NCBI GenBank assembly: GCA_964565415.1 | Contig: CAZMEX010000007.1 | Span: 28,394 to 92,393, forward strand | Direction of reading: 5' to 3' | Origin: JAIOSM01 sp964565415 | Lineage (GTDB): Bacteria > Desulfobacterota > Desulfobacteria > Desulfobacterales > Desulfobacteraceae | DNA: 64,000 bases | Shown here: in pieces, positions 42,401 through 50,457 of the stretch | Layout of the letters: every line of letters begins with the position of its first letter | Numbering within the stretch: position 1 is the first letter of the stretch | Notes under the pieces: generated by a model | Told to the model about the DNA's origin: nothing | What the model saw: the letters and a program-made list of their open reading frames with translations, nothing else | The model's database searches: none | Made by a program: the position numbers and the translations under genes

Positions 42401-45400
42401 ACCATGTGTCATCATGAGTGTAACTGCATTTTGAGCATTTTCAATAACCTTGCTTTTTGAGTATGGCATATCCAAGGCTTTACAAAGTACATGTTTGAAT
42501 TCAAGGGCAGCTGTTTTAACAAGTCCTGCAAGACCTCCCTGGACAGGGTCATCTATTTTACTGCAGTTAAATCCAAAGCCTCCGCCCAGAAATGTAACCG
42601 AGGCAAAAAAAGCACTTTTTTGTACAGCAGATTGAGTTAAGTAAGGAGCATTCTTCTTAATAAGTTTAAAAGCATTTTTTAGAAAAGCAGTGGTTTTATC
42701 TGAATCAGCCGAGTTGAAAATATCAGGAATTAATACTATGCCGGCAGCATCCTTAAGCTCAGGTATATTGTCCCGGGACATCTCAATAAGTTGTGCGTTT
42801 ATCCCCTGTTTTTTAAATTCATTTTTAAAACTTTGTGCAATACCAGCAGAATCTTTAGTTAAATAGACTTTTTTTTGTTTGGAAATTGAAAGTCTTGATC
42901 CGTTATAAAATTTTATCTTGTCAATGGGGTGTTGTTCAAGAAAAGGCAGCTGCCTGGACAGAGTTGGAATCTCTCTGTTTTCCTTTGAAGGCAAATCAGT
43001 TTGAAAAATTTCAGGTGCAGATTCAGGCGCTGCGGGTTGGTCAAGAATAGCAGTCTGTTTTTTCCCAGGATTATTGTCAAGCTTGCTGTCAAGATAAATA
43101 CTGATTTCATCAATGGTTTTAAATCCGGCAATTTCATGGGAAGCAATTGTACCAATTTGCGGGAGATCCTTTTCAAGGGTTGATAATATCTCAACTCTTT
43201 TAATGGAGTCAATTCCAAGATCAGATTCAAGATCCATATCATTTTCCAGCATCTCCTTTGGAAATCCTGTTAAGTCACTGATGGTATTGATCAGCACTTC
43301 CAAGCCAGGGCTGGCTGAATCACTGTCAGGTACAGCTTGTTCTTCAATAACATCATCTGTCGAACCAGAGTCTTCCAGAGTAAGCTCTACAGTTTCATCA
43401 ATAGTATTGCAGATTTCCTTTAATGTCCTAAGCGAGCTCATGGTTTCAGGAGCAAGGCTGCCCAGGGAGGGAAGAGTTTTTTCAAGTTCGGAAATAATCT
43501 CAACTCTTTTAATGGAGTCAATTCCAAGATCAGATTCAATATCCATATCAGAATCAAGCATCTCTTCAGGGAATCCCGTAAGTTTGCTTACAATTTCAAA
43601 GACAAGAATTTCTGTCTCTTTTTTGTCTTTTTCAGGTTTTGTACTGGCAGTAGTCTCAATGGTTGGTGCTTTTAAAGTGGTTTCTGGCTCAGTTGATTCA
43701 CCAAAGGTTGTTTTTTGAGAAGCTGGGTTTTTTAGGACTGTTTTATTTTTATCTGGTGTATTGATGCTTGCAGGATCGTTTTTTTCAATATTCAAAGGCT
43801 CAATAGGCAAAGGCTCAATAAAATTGTTAATGGTTTCATCAGAATGGCAGGAGGTGTTACCCAGAAAAGTTCTGGTATGTTCCATCATTTTTTGAAGAGT
43901 TCGACTGGCTTCGGCCTGGGTCTCAAGGAATTTTTCATGGGTTTTTGCAGTCTGGCTTTGCAGCCTTTGCATTGATTCAAGTCCCTGCTGAACCAATGCC
44001 ATTGCCTGGTCAGACATGTGAGGTTTCTGGGCTGTTGGCAAAGGGATATTCTCTTTTTCTCTTATATCAATATCTGTTTTTTTATTCATATCGTTTCCTT
44101 GGCAGGGTTCAATTTGTCTAATGGGCTCAATTGGCTTTGATGGCGGTAAATCGCAAATGCCTGAAGGTTTGGGATTAGCACCAGTAAGAAAAATATTCAT
44201 TTTTTTTTCAGGGATTTTTTCACATGGGGTTTCCCATTTTGTAAGATCAACTCCCCACCCTTTTGATGCAAGTTCTGCTAAAACATGGGCAAGATTAACC
44301 AGACCTGGTTCTAAGGTTGATTTGCCTGCAGCAGTTGAATCCATGGATATAGCTGTTATATCCTGATCTTTTAAAATGGATTTAACAAGGTTAGTAAGAA
44401 CAGTTCTGGGACCTATTTCTATAAAGGTTTTTACACCTCTCTTATGCATTGTTTCGATATTTTTAATGAAATCTACCGGTTTTAAAAGATGTTTGGCAAG
44501 GATATTTTTTGTTTTTATGATATCTTTGGGATATGCTGTCCCGTTTGTATTGGACATCACAGGGATTGCTGTCTCTTTAAATTCAATTTTCTCAAGATCT
44601 TTTGCAAAAGGTTTAGCAGCGTCTTCCACAAGATGGGAATGAAAAGCTGCTGCAACAGGCAGTTTAATACCTCTTATTCTATTTTTCTTGAAAATTTTAA
44701 TTGCCTTGTCAATTTCAGCTGTGCTTCCAGACAAAACTCCCTGGGTATAGGAATTTTTGTTGGCAAGAACAAGACCAAGGTTGTTTTGTTTAATAAGGTC
44801 TTCAATTTTGTCCATGGGGGCTTTTACTGCAAACATACTGCCGGAATCAGAAGATTGCCTGGAGGCTTTTGCCATATGTTTCCCCCGGGAACAGGCAAGT
44901 TTTAAAAAATCAGTGTCATCAATACAGCCTGCTGCATTTAATGCGCTGAGTTCACCAAAACTATGACCACAGGTGAAGTCAGGCAAAACATTAAATCTTT
45001 TCAGAACCTTTGTCATGGCAAGGCTTATTGCACCAAGGGCTACCTGGGCAACATCTGTGCTTCTAAGCTCTTCCTCAGCTTTTTCAGCAGTTTGGACATG
45101 TTTGGGCAGGGGGTAAATATAATCATTTAATGGCTTTACATTATCAGATTCAAAATATTGACCTGCAAGGGATACTGCATCCATAGCTTCGGGGAAAATA
45201 GAGACAATATCTCTTCCCATCATAGTGTACTGGCTTCCCTGACCAGGGAATAAAAAGCCTATTTTTGCATTTTCTCCCTTTGTTGTACTGGTTCCAGACC
45301 CAAAATAGATATTTGGAACCTCATTTGAATGGTTACTATCCTGGGAATTATCAATAAATAGTTTGACAGATTTTTTAATGAGTTCAACAGGGTTGCTCTC

Positions 45401-47038
45401 TTTTTTCAGAACAATTAAAAGTCTGTACTCATCTTTATTGGAAAAGTTTTTTCTTGAGTATGATGCAAGCCAGGCAAGCTGCCGGGTTTTTTCTCTTGCA
45501 TCAAGGTTTGTATTATTTTGAATCCCAGCTGAAAATTTTAAAAGTTCATTTTTAAGCTGTTGTTTACTGTTTGAGGAAAAAGCTGCAATTTGTACGGATT
45601 TGCTCCATGAGACATGCTCTTTTAAAGGGCTATACTCCTCTAAAACAGCATGGAAATTACTTCCTCCAAAGCCAAAGGCACTTACTCCAGCTCTTCTTGG
45701 TTGTGGTAAAGAGTTCTTGGCAATCCATGGCTTTGACTCTGTATTAAGATAAAATGGAGAGTTGTTTATATCCAACTCAGGGTTTGGTACATCAGCTTTA
45801 AGGGTGGGGAAATGTGTTTTGTGGTAAAGGGATAAAGCAGTTTTAATCAGACCTGCTATACCGGCAGCAGCTTTTGTATGCCCGATCATTGATTTTACTG
45901 AGCCAATTGAGCATTGTGCTGGGACCTGGGATGAACTTTTTTTCGAGTTAAAAAGAAAGTTTTTTAAAGCTGTAAATTCAATTTTATCACCAACTTTTGT
46001 ACCGGTACCATGGGTTTCAATTGATTGTACAGTGCATGGATCAATTGCAGCATCTTTATAAGCTGCAATTAATGCCTGTTGCTGTCCTGCTGCGTCAGGA
46101 GCATAAATACCGCCTGAGTTTCCATCGCTTGATGTACCAATACCTTTGATAACTGCATATATTCTGTCTCTATTTTGTTTTGCGTCTTGAAGGCGCTTGA
46201 GAACAATCATTCCAACGCCTTCACCTAAAACCGTACCATCGGAATCTTTGGAAAAAGGTCTTGCATCACTTGTGGGGGAGAGTACACCGGTTTTGGAAAA
46301 GCACATATGCATAAATATATCATTTAAAGCATCAACACCGCCGGTTATTGACATATCACATCTGCCCTGGACAAGTTCCATGACAGCAGAGTTTATTGCG
46401 CTGAGCGAGCTTGCGCATGCAGCATCAATTACGCTGTTTGTCCCGCCAAGATCAAGTTTATTGGCAATTCTTCCTGCAACAACATTTCCAAGGAGACCCG
46501 GAAAAGAGTTTTCCTGCCACTCAGGATAGCGGCATTGTATTCTTTTGATAATTTCATCACTTTTTTTCTGATCTATACCTGAATCTTTTAAAGCACTTTT
46601 CCATAGTGGGTGTCCAAGCCGTGCCCCCAAGGGGATGACAAGTTCTTGGGTGCCAGTGACACCAAGTATGATATTGGTTCTTTTTTTGTTGGGAAAATTG
46701 TTCTTTATATCATATCCTGCATCATTCAGAGCCATCTCAGCAACAACAAGGCCGAGCAGCTGGGAAGTGTCAGTGGCATCTATATTATTGGGAGGTATTC
46801 CATACTTTGACGGGTCAAAGGATACAGCAGGGATAAATCCTCCCTGTTTACAGTATATGTGATCAGGTTGTTTTGGATCTTCATCAAAATAATCTTTAAT
46901 TGCAAAATGAGTTTTTTCCGGGATCTCTTCAATGGCATCCTGTTTATTAAAGAGCAGCTGCCAATATTCGTCCAGTCCATTTGCCTTGGGGAATATGCAT
47001 CCCATGCCGACAATAGCAATACGATTGTCCTGCTTCAA
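39413..47038 (-). CDS. Compact Pfa-type polyunsaturated lipid synthase (KS-AT-ACP-ACP-KR-DH-DH)
   Basis: Iterative type I fatty acid synthase of the Pfa (polyunsaturated fatty acid) class, 2,541 residues. Domains in order: ketosynthase with Cys208 in DAACASSL and GHTKAAAG, acyltransferase with Ser693 in GHSFGE, two ACPs with pantetheine serines 1175 and 1278 in DLGIDSIKRVEI, ketoreductase (VITGGAKGVTA, about 1580-1780), a dehydratase-like double hotdog (about 1850-2130), and two FabA-like hotdogs. The first FabA-like hotdog starts at about 2185 with PPYFFMDRV; the second has His2422 in AHFFQDPVCPGSLG. No chain-length-factor domain is seen. It thus combines PfaA with the dehydratase half of PfaC. 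The start is TTG, with GGAGGA just upstream. PfaD lies upstream. Confidence 0.85.
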   Translation of the reverse strand: MKQDNRIAIVGMGCIFPKANGLDEYWQLLFNKQDAIEEIPEKTHFAIKDYFDEDPKQPDHIYCKQGGFIPAVSFDPSKYGIPPNNIDATDTSQLLGLVVAEMALNDAGYDIKNNFPNKKRTNIILGVTGTQELVIPLGARLGHPLWKSALKDSGIDQKKSDEIIKRIQCRYPEWQENSFPGLLGNVVAGRIANKLDLGGTNSVIDAACASSLSAINSAVMELVQGRCDMSITGGVDALNDIFMHMCFSKTGVLSPTSDARPFSKDSDGTVLGEGVGMIVLKRLQDAKQNRDRIYAVIKGIGTSSDGNSGGIYAPDAAGQQQALIAAYKDAAIDPCTVQSIETHGTGTKVGDKIEFTALKNFLFNSKKSSSQVPAQCSIGSVKSMIGHTKAAAGIAGLIKTALSLYHKTHFPTLKADVPNPELDINNSPFYLNTESKPWIAKNSLPQPRRAGVSAFGFGGSNFHAVLEEYSPLKEHVSWSKSVQIAAFSSNSKQQLKNELLKFSAGIQNNTNLDAREKTRQLAWLASYSRKNFSNKDEYRLLIVLKKESNPVELIKKSVKLFIDNSQDSNHSNEVPNIYFGSGTSTTKGENAKIGFLFPGQGSQYTMMGRDIVSIFPEAMDAVSLAGQYFESDNVKPLNDYIYPLPKHVQTAEKAEEELRSTDVAQVALGAISLAMTKVLKRFNVLPDFTCGHSFGELSALNAAGCIDDTDFLKLACSRGKHMAKASRQSSDSGSMFAVKAPMDKIEDLIKQNNLGLVLANKNSYTQGVLSGSTAEIDKAIKIFKKNRIRGIKLPVAAAFHSHLVEDAAKPFAKDLEKIEFKETAIPVMSNTNGTAYPKDIIKTKNILAKHLLKPVDFIKNIETMHKRGVKTFIEIGPRTVLTNLVKSILKDQDITAISMDSTAAGKSTLEPGLVNLAHVLAELASKGWGVDLTKWETPCEKIPEKKMNIFLTGANPKPSGICDLPPSKPIEPIRQIEPCQGNDMNKKTDIDIREKENIPLPTAQKPHMSDQAMALVQQGLESMQRLQSQTAKTHEKFLETQAEASRTLQKMMEHTRTFLGNTSCHSDETINNFIEPLPIEPLNIEKNDPASINTPDKNKTVLKNPASQKTTFGESTEPETTLKAPTIETTASTKPEKDKKETEILVFEIVSKLTGFPEEMLDSDMDIESDLGIDSIKRVEIISELEKTLPSLGSLAPETMSSLRTLKEICNTIDETVELTLEDSGSTDDVIEEQAVPDSDSASPGLEVLINTISDLTGFPKEMLENDMDLESDLGIDSIKRVEILSTLEKDLPQIGTIASHEIAGFKTIDEISIYLDSKLDNNPGKKQTAILDQPAAPESAPEIFQTDLPSKENREIPTLSRQLPFLEQHPIDKIKFYNGSRLSISKQKKVYLTKDSAGIAQSFKNEFKKQGINAQLIEMSRDNIPELKDAAGIVLIPDIFNSADSDKTTAFLKNAFKLIKKNAPYLTQSAVQKSAFFASVTFLGGGFGFNCSKIDDPVQGGLAGLVKTAALEFKHVLCKALDMPYSKSKVIENAQNAVTLMMTHGAVEIGILDGFCHIPKLKVENIIDFNKPDITKDDLFVITGGAKGVTAACAIELARSFSPKIMLMGRSDKPGTEPAWLQGISSEPEIKKAVLKNQFKDKAPKPVELETAYKALMSNREIKENIEKIKNAAPPNSPQLIVEYFSCDIQKKEQVNDIFHAIREKHGDITGIIHGAGILEDKLIIEKNYEKFSKVFDTKVAGLNSLVSAAARDKLKYFIGFSSIAARTGNVGQSDYAMANEVLNKTLLKLSLENPECKYLAMNWGPWNGGMVNDSLKKEFKRRKIDLIDIKAGAVQLIAEMGLKNQSSVEIIIGASLFEKEEQPKPSLTQAFSQNLNNLSAKILQSHKIDNRKVVPFAIHMEWLAHAAEKNNPGLIFSGIDQMRLLKGISFENQSVSVRVKTAKCKKIEQRFETETSVFSKKDGENTFLNSAGTIHLKNSLSKPPALSAYSSLDLAPYPLSVNEIYKSVLFHGKDLHAIKSIAGCSTKGIEVTCSKAPAPDQWFKNPFSPRWIFDPMLLDAAFQAAILWTYENKKQVCLPSYITNFRLYNSFEKVKGDVRIRFTVNETSEHKIKGYFIFLDSNDQIIASITGFEAVNDPSLLKKFKKSRELISKDKILAFAQGNPSEAFGEKYKIFDNERQMARLPRPPYFFMDRVTKIDHTQWEMKAGGWIEAEFDVPKHGWYFNANHSDTIPFCILLEIALQPCGWLAAWAGSALTSSDRLYFRNLGGKAQIFKSISRDIGTITMRSKLTDVSKGGGMIIQDFDIEVLKENNLLYKGSTNFGFFTGKSLANQIGLKQNKFHIYECNTALLDTSKETIFKNRAPVTPDDSNIDKTSLMPSTALLMIDKIEQFSLQGGLYNRGYIKAKKIVDPDEWFFKAHFFQDPVCPGSLGVESFIQLIKFYILQQYELSYEDFKIEETLNTTHEWKYRGQIIPSNKQIEICAHIKDITDDDQPKITADGALSVDGICIYEMQNFSMTLINNKGLKLIKKVTQEKAEK
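43188..43241. repeat. Direct repeat copy A within the ACP2 coding segment
   Basis: A 54-base segment coding for the ACP2 phosphopantetheine site, identical at 53 positions to 43497-43550. The copies are 309 bases (103 codons) apart and in the same frame, so even the synonymous third positions agree. Confidence 0.9.
43497..43550. repeat. Direct repeat copy B within the ACP1 coding segment
   Basis: Partner of 43188-43241; it encodes the ACP1 phosphopantetheine site with serine 1175. The one mismatch is a G/T near the 3' part. Outside the 54 bases the two ACP segments diverge. Confidence 0.9.
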
Positions 47039-47182
47039 AAAATTCCTCCAACATTAATACTAAAGTATCATTTATAATCTTGTGATCAATTTTACAGGAA
47101 AATAGAATAAATTACATGGGTTAAGAGCAGTTTGACAATAATTTTACATTTGCCGGAGGATTGTTACAAAATGCAAATTGTA

Positions 47183-48775
47183 TCAGGATAACATTTTTAA
47201 AAGTTCAATTTTAGTAGCAGGTGGAAACTCTTGAGCATCAATGGGAACGTCAATGTTTTGGTTTTTAAGCCATGATCCCCTTATGCAGACTGAAGCACCA
47301 AAGAGAAGGTTGAGGGCTATCTCTGCAACTTTTCTCTTCTCATGGCTTTCAAGAAATGTTCCGGCTGCCCAGAGATTAAATGCTCCCATGGCAGGACCAC
47401 ACCAGATTTGATAATCAATTGTTCTTCCAGCTTCACCGGAGATTGCCCATTGGGATGAGAGACCCAGGTAGGATCTGAAAACAAGGGCCATTTTATGTTT
47501 AGGGTTATCTTGGGCCCTTTGGATCTCTTTAATATTTCCCGATCTTTCAAAAAAAGTTTTTGTTTCAAGCCATTTATCTTCAAAACTCTCCATGAGAAAT
47601 TTTTCTTCTATCTGGATTCTCTCTTTTCGGGGAACCTGGTCAAAGCTTTGATAATTTCTATAGATATTGTAAAGCTTTTCAGCTCTAATGGCAAACATTG
47701 TGCCCCGCTTTAACACTTGTACTTTTGCACCAATTTCAAACATATCTGCAGCAGGTGCCATTGCCACATCTGCTTGCCTGGCCTGAACAAGCATTTCTTT
47801 TGCCTGGGTTGAGACATCTGCTTCAACACACGGCTGGTTTATGGAACCTGTAAGGATAAATCCAGCTCCCATTTGAAAGGCAGCAGCAGCAGATGCAGGA
47901 GTTGCAATTCCTCCTGCAAGACCCACACATAGTTTACAAGAGTAATTAAACTTGAGTGAAAATTTATTTTTCAATAAGAGCATTGTTGGAAGGAGGGAAA
48001 GCGCTGGTCTATTATCAGTATGCCCTCCGGAATCAGCTTCTGCTGTGATATCCTGTGCCATGGGAATATGCTTTGAAAGCTCAGCTTCTTCATGGGTTAT
48101 TACCCCTTTTTCCAAAAGCTGATTTACTAGCTTTTCCGGGGGAGGAGAGAAAAATTCCCTTGCAACCTCAACCCGGGATATTTTGGCAATGATTTTATTG
48201 GGTGCCACAATATTACCATCTAAATCACGGCATATTCCTTTGACACGATAATAAACAAGGGCAGGAGTCATGCGCATGAAAGCAGCAGCACTAACAAGAT
48301 TTATTCCATGTTTCAGGTAAAGAGCTGCCACTGCCATTTCATGATCAGGATCATTGGGTGAGTGGATCAGGTTAAAACCAAAAGTCTTTGAACTTAAACT
48401 CTTTTTTAACTCCAAAATTGCCTTTTCTATTGTTCCAAGGGAAAGACCTCCTGCACCAAAAAAGCCTACCATCCCATTGTCTGCCATGGACTGAACCATT
48501 TTAACAGAGCTTATCCCATTTGCCATGGCTCCTGCAATATAGGCATATTTAAGATTATGCCTTTTTTTAAAGTCACTGTCACCAAGGTTTTCTGGAAGAA
48601 GAGGTGGAATATATGCAGTAAGTTGATAATCTAAAGACTCTTTATTAATCTTATTGGTAATATGAATCTCTTTGGAAATATTAAACAGCTGCTGCTTAGT
48701 GATATTTTTATCTTGAACCAGTGCGCCTTTGGCAGGATCAATTGTAATTTTGAGTATTTTCATTGTTTTAACCAT
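47183..48775 (-). CDS. pfaD: PfaD enoyl reductase
   Basis: FMN-dependent trans-acting enoyl reductase of the Pfa system, homologous to nitronate monooxygenases, reducing enoyl intermediates during polyunsaturated chain building. Diagnostic parts are the N-terminal YIAGAMANGISSVKMV, FFGAGGLSLGTIE, FNLIHSPNDPDHEMA, and the FMN-binding EADSGGHTDNRP and GLAGGIATPASAAAAF. The C-terminal end contains WCGPAMGAFNLWAAGT. It is 530 residues long, typical for PfaD. ATG 48775 is used; an internal ATG at 48763 also begins the conserved region. It lies 144 bases upstream of the synthase, in the same orientation, so both should form an operon. Confidence 0.92.
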   Translation of the reverse strand: MVKTMKILKITIDPAKGALVQDKNITKQQLFNISKEIHITNKINKESLDYQLTAYIPPLLPENLGDSDFKKRHNLKYAYIAGAMANGISSVKMVQSMADNGMVGFFGAGGLSLGTIEKAILELKKSLSSKTFGFNLIHSPNDPDHEMAVAALYLKHGINLVSAAAFMRMTPALVYYRVKGICRDLDGNIVAPNKIIAKISRVEVAREFFSPPPEKLVNQLLEKGVITHEEAELSKHIPMAQDITAEADSGGHTDNRPALSLLPTMLLLKNKFSLKFNYSCKLCVGLAGGIATPASAAAAFQMGAGFILTGSINQPCVEADVSTQAKEMLVQARQADVAMAPAADMFEIGAKVQVLKRGTMFAIRAEKLYNIYRNYQSFDQVPRKERIQIEEKFLMESFEDKWLETKTFFERSGNIKEIQRAQDNPKHKMALVFRSYLGLSSQWAISGEAGRTIDYQIWCGPAMGAFNLWAAGTFLESHEKRKVAEIALNLLFGASVCIRGSWLKNQNIDVPIDAQEFPPATKIELLKMLS

Positions 48776-48906
48776 TTAACTTTATATCAAGTGTTTGCTG
48801 CCAATTATAATTAAACCTTTTTTACCATGGAAAAAGTTTAATAATCAACATCTTTACCATTGTAACCTGTCTCAACACACGCTTTTATTGGTATATGACT
48901 CCTTTA

Positions 48907-50262
48907 TCACAGATCAGGATAAACACGGGTCGGATCATTAAAATATTTTTTGGTTTCACGAAAGATCACAGGGCTTAAGAAAATAATACCAATAAGGTTG
49001 GGCCAGATCATTAATGCATTCAAAAGGTCTCCAATTGCCCAGACAGTGGGAAGTTCCAATGCAGCACCCACGGGAATAAGAAAACAATATAACAATCTGT
49101 AGGGAATAACAAATTTGTCTCCGACAAGATAAGAGACACACCTGTCACCATAGTAGGACCAGGTTATGATAGTGGAGAGGGCAAAAAAGACAATACCTAT
49201 GGCAACAGTATATCCACCGGGTCCAGGCAGTCCCATCTCAAAAGCTCTGGCTGTCAAATTTGCTCCTGATTCACCCGTAGTATAGGCACCGGTAAGGATG
49301 ATTACAAGTGCTGTCATTGTACAGACAATAATTGTATCAATAAATGGACCAAGCATAGCCACCAGACCCTCACGAACAGGTTCCCTGGTTTTAGCTGCTC
49401 CATGGGCTATGGAAGAACTTCCCAGACCTGCTTCGTTGGAAAAAACACCCCGGGAAACACCAAACCTGATGGTTGCAGCCAATGCAGCACCGGTAAAACC
49501 ACCAGTTGCTGCTGTGCCGGAAAAAGCGTCATGAAATATTATACTAAAAGCAAGCCCCACCTTATCAATATTTGCAAAGATGATTACCCCGGCACCAATT
49601 ACATAATATAAAGCCATAATAGGCACCATCTTATTTGCGACCTGGGCAATGCGTTTAATACCGCCAATAATAACAAGAAATACAAGTAAGGCTAAAACAA
49701 TGCCCGTTACAACTTTTGGTATGGTAAAATATGTGATGAGTGGTTCTGCAACAGAATTAGCCTGGATCATATTGCCAATGCCAAGGGATGCAATGGCAGC
49801 AAAAAAGGCAAAAAATATACCAAGCCATTTTTGTTTGAGTCCTCTTTCAAGGTAATACATTGGACCTGCGCTGACTGTTCCCTGCTTATTCATAACACGA
49901 TATTTAAGGGAAAGCAGACATTCACTATATTTCAGACCCATGCCAAGAATGGCAGTAATCCACATCCATACAATAGCTCCCGGACCACCCATTGCTATGG
50001 CAGTACCTACACCAGCGATGTTGCCAACTCCAATGGTGGCTGAAAGAGAAGTGTTTAAAGCTTGTAAATGGGAGATTTCACCTGGATCATCAGGGTCATC
50101 AAATTTTCCTGAAAGCAGAGAGAGACCATAGCCAAATTTACGCAATTGGATAAAGGCTGTTGCCACAGATATAAACATTCCAACACCCAAAAGCAATGCA
50201 ATTGTAGGAATTTGCCACAATGCATTGCTAACAGACTGGATTGTCTGGTAAAACTCTTGCAT
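48907..50262 (-). CDS. Sodium:alanine/glycine symporter (AGCS family)
   Basis: Sodium-coupled amino acid importer of the alanine or glycine:cation symporter family. About ten hydrophobic segments are visible. The family signature near residues 66-92 contains TSLSATIGVGNIAGVGTAI (19 residues), and SRGVFSNEAGLGSSSIAHGAA lies near residue 280. It would take up alanine or glycine. The start is ATG 50262: it has a perfect AGGAGG five bases upstream (50268-50273). The earlier in-frame start at 50280 would place that Shine-Dalgarno inside the gene. It lies upstream of pfaD, with a 131-base gap. Confidence 0.92.
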   Translation of the reverse strand: MQEFYQTIQSVSNALWQIPTIALLLGVGMFISVATAFIQLRKFGYGLSLLSGKFDDPDDPGEISHLQALNTSLSATIGVGNIAGVGTAIAMGGPGAIVWMWITAILGMGLKYSECLLSLKYRVMNKQGTVSAGPMYYLERGLKQKWLGIFFAFFAAIASLGIGNMIQANSVAEPLITYFTIPKVVTGIVLALLVFLVIIGGIKRIAQVANKMVPIMALYYVIGAGVIIFANIDKVGLAFSIIFHDAFSGTAATGGFTGAALAATIRFGVSRGVFSNEAGLGSSSIAHGAAKTREPVREGLVAMLGPFIDTIIVCTMTALVIILTGAYTTGESGANLTARAFEMGLPGPGGYTVAIGIVFFALSTIITWSYYGDRCVSYLVGDKFVIPYRLLYCFLIPVGAALELPTVWAIGDLLNALMIWPNLIGIIFLSPVIFRETKKYFNDPTRVYPDL

Positions 50263-50316
50263 TAAAACCTCCTGAAACAATTCAATAGCCTTGGAGCACT
50301 ATTATTACTATAACGG

Positions 50317-50343
50317 ATTATAATAACTTGTATGTAAAGTCAA
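50317..50343 (-). promoter_or_regulatory. Candidate promoter of the symporter gene
   Basis: On the minus strand TTGACT (50343-50338) and a perfect TATAAT (50322-50317) stand 15 bases apart, about 55 bases upstream of the symporter ATG. The 15-base spacer is shorter than the usual 16-18, so the match is plausible but not strong. Confidence 0.35.
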
Positions 50344-50457
50344 GGATAAAGGAGCTTCAGGTGATGTCTATATTATTTGAAACAATTGAAATAAAGATGA
50401 GACAATAGTATGTTCTATATTTTATTAATCAATTTTTAACAGGATAATAAACCCAGT

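Noticed and set aside
43113..43718. Serine-rich open frame on the plus strand across the ACP segments
   Set aside because: It is the antisense of the ACP-coding region of the Pfa gene; the acidic Asp/Glu-rich ACP codons read as Ser-rich on the other strand. No Shine-Dalgarno or family match.
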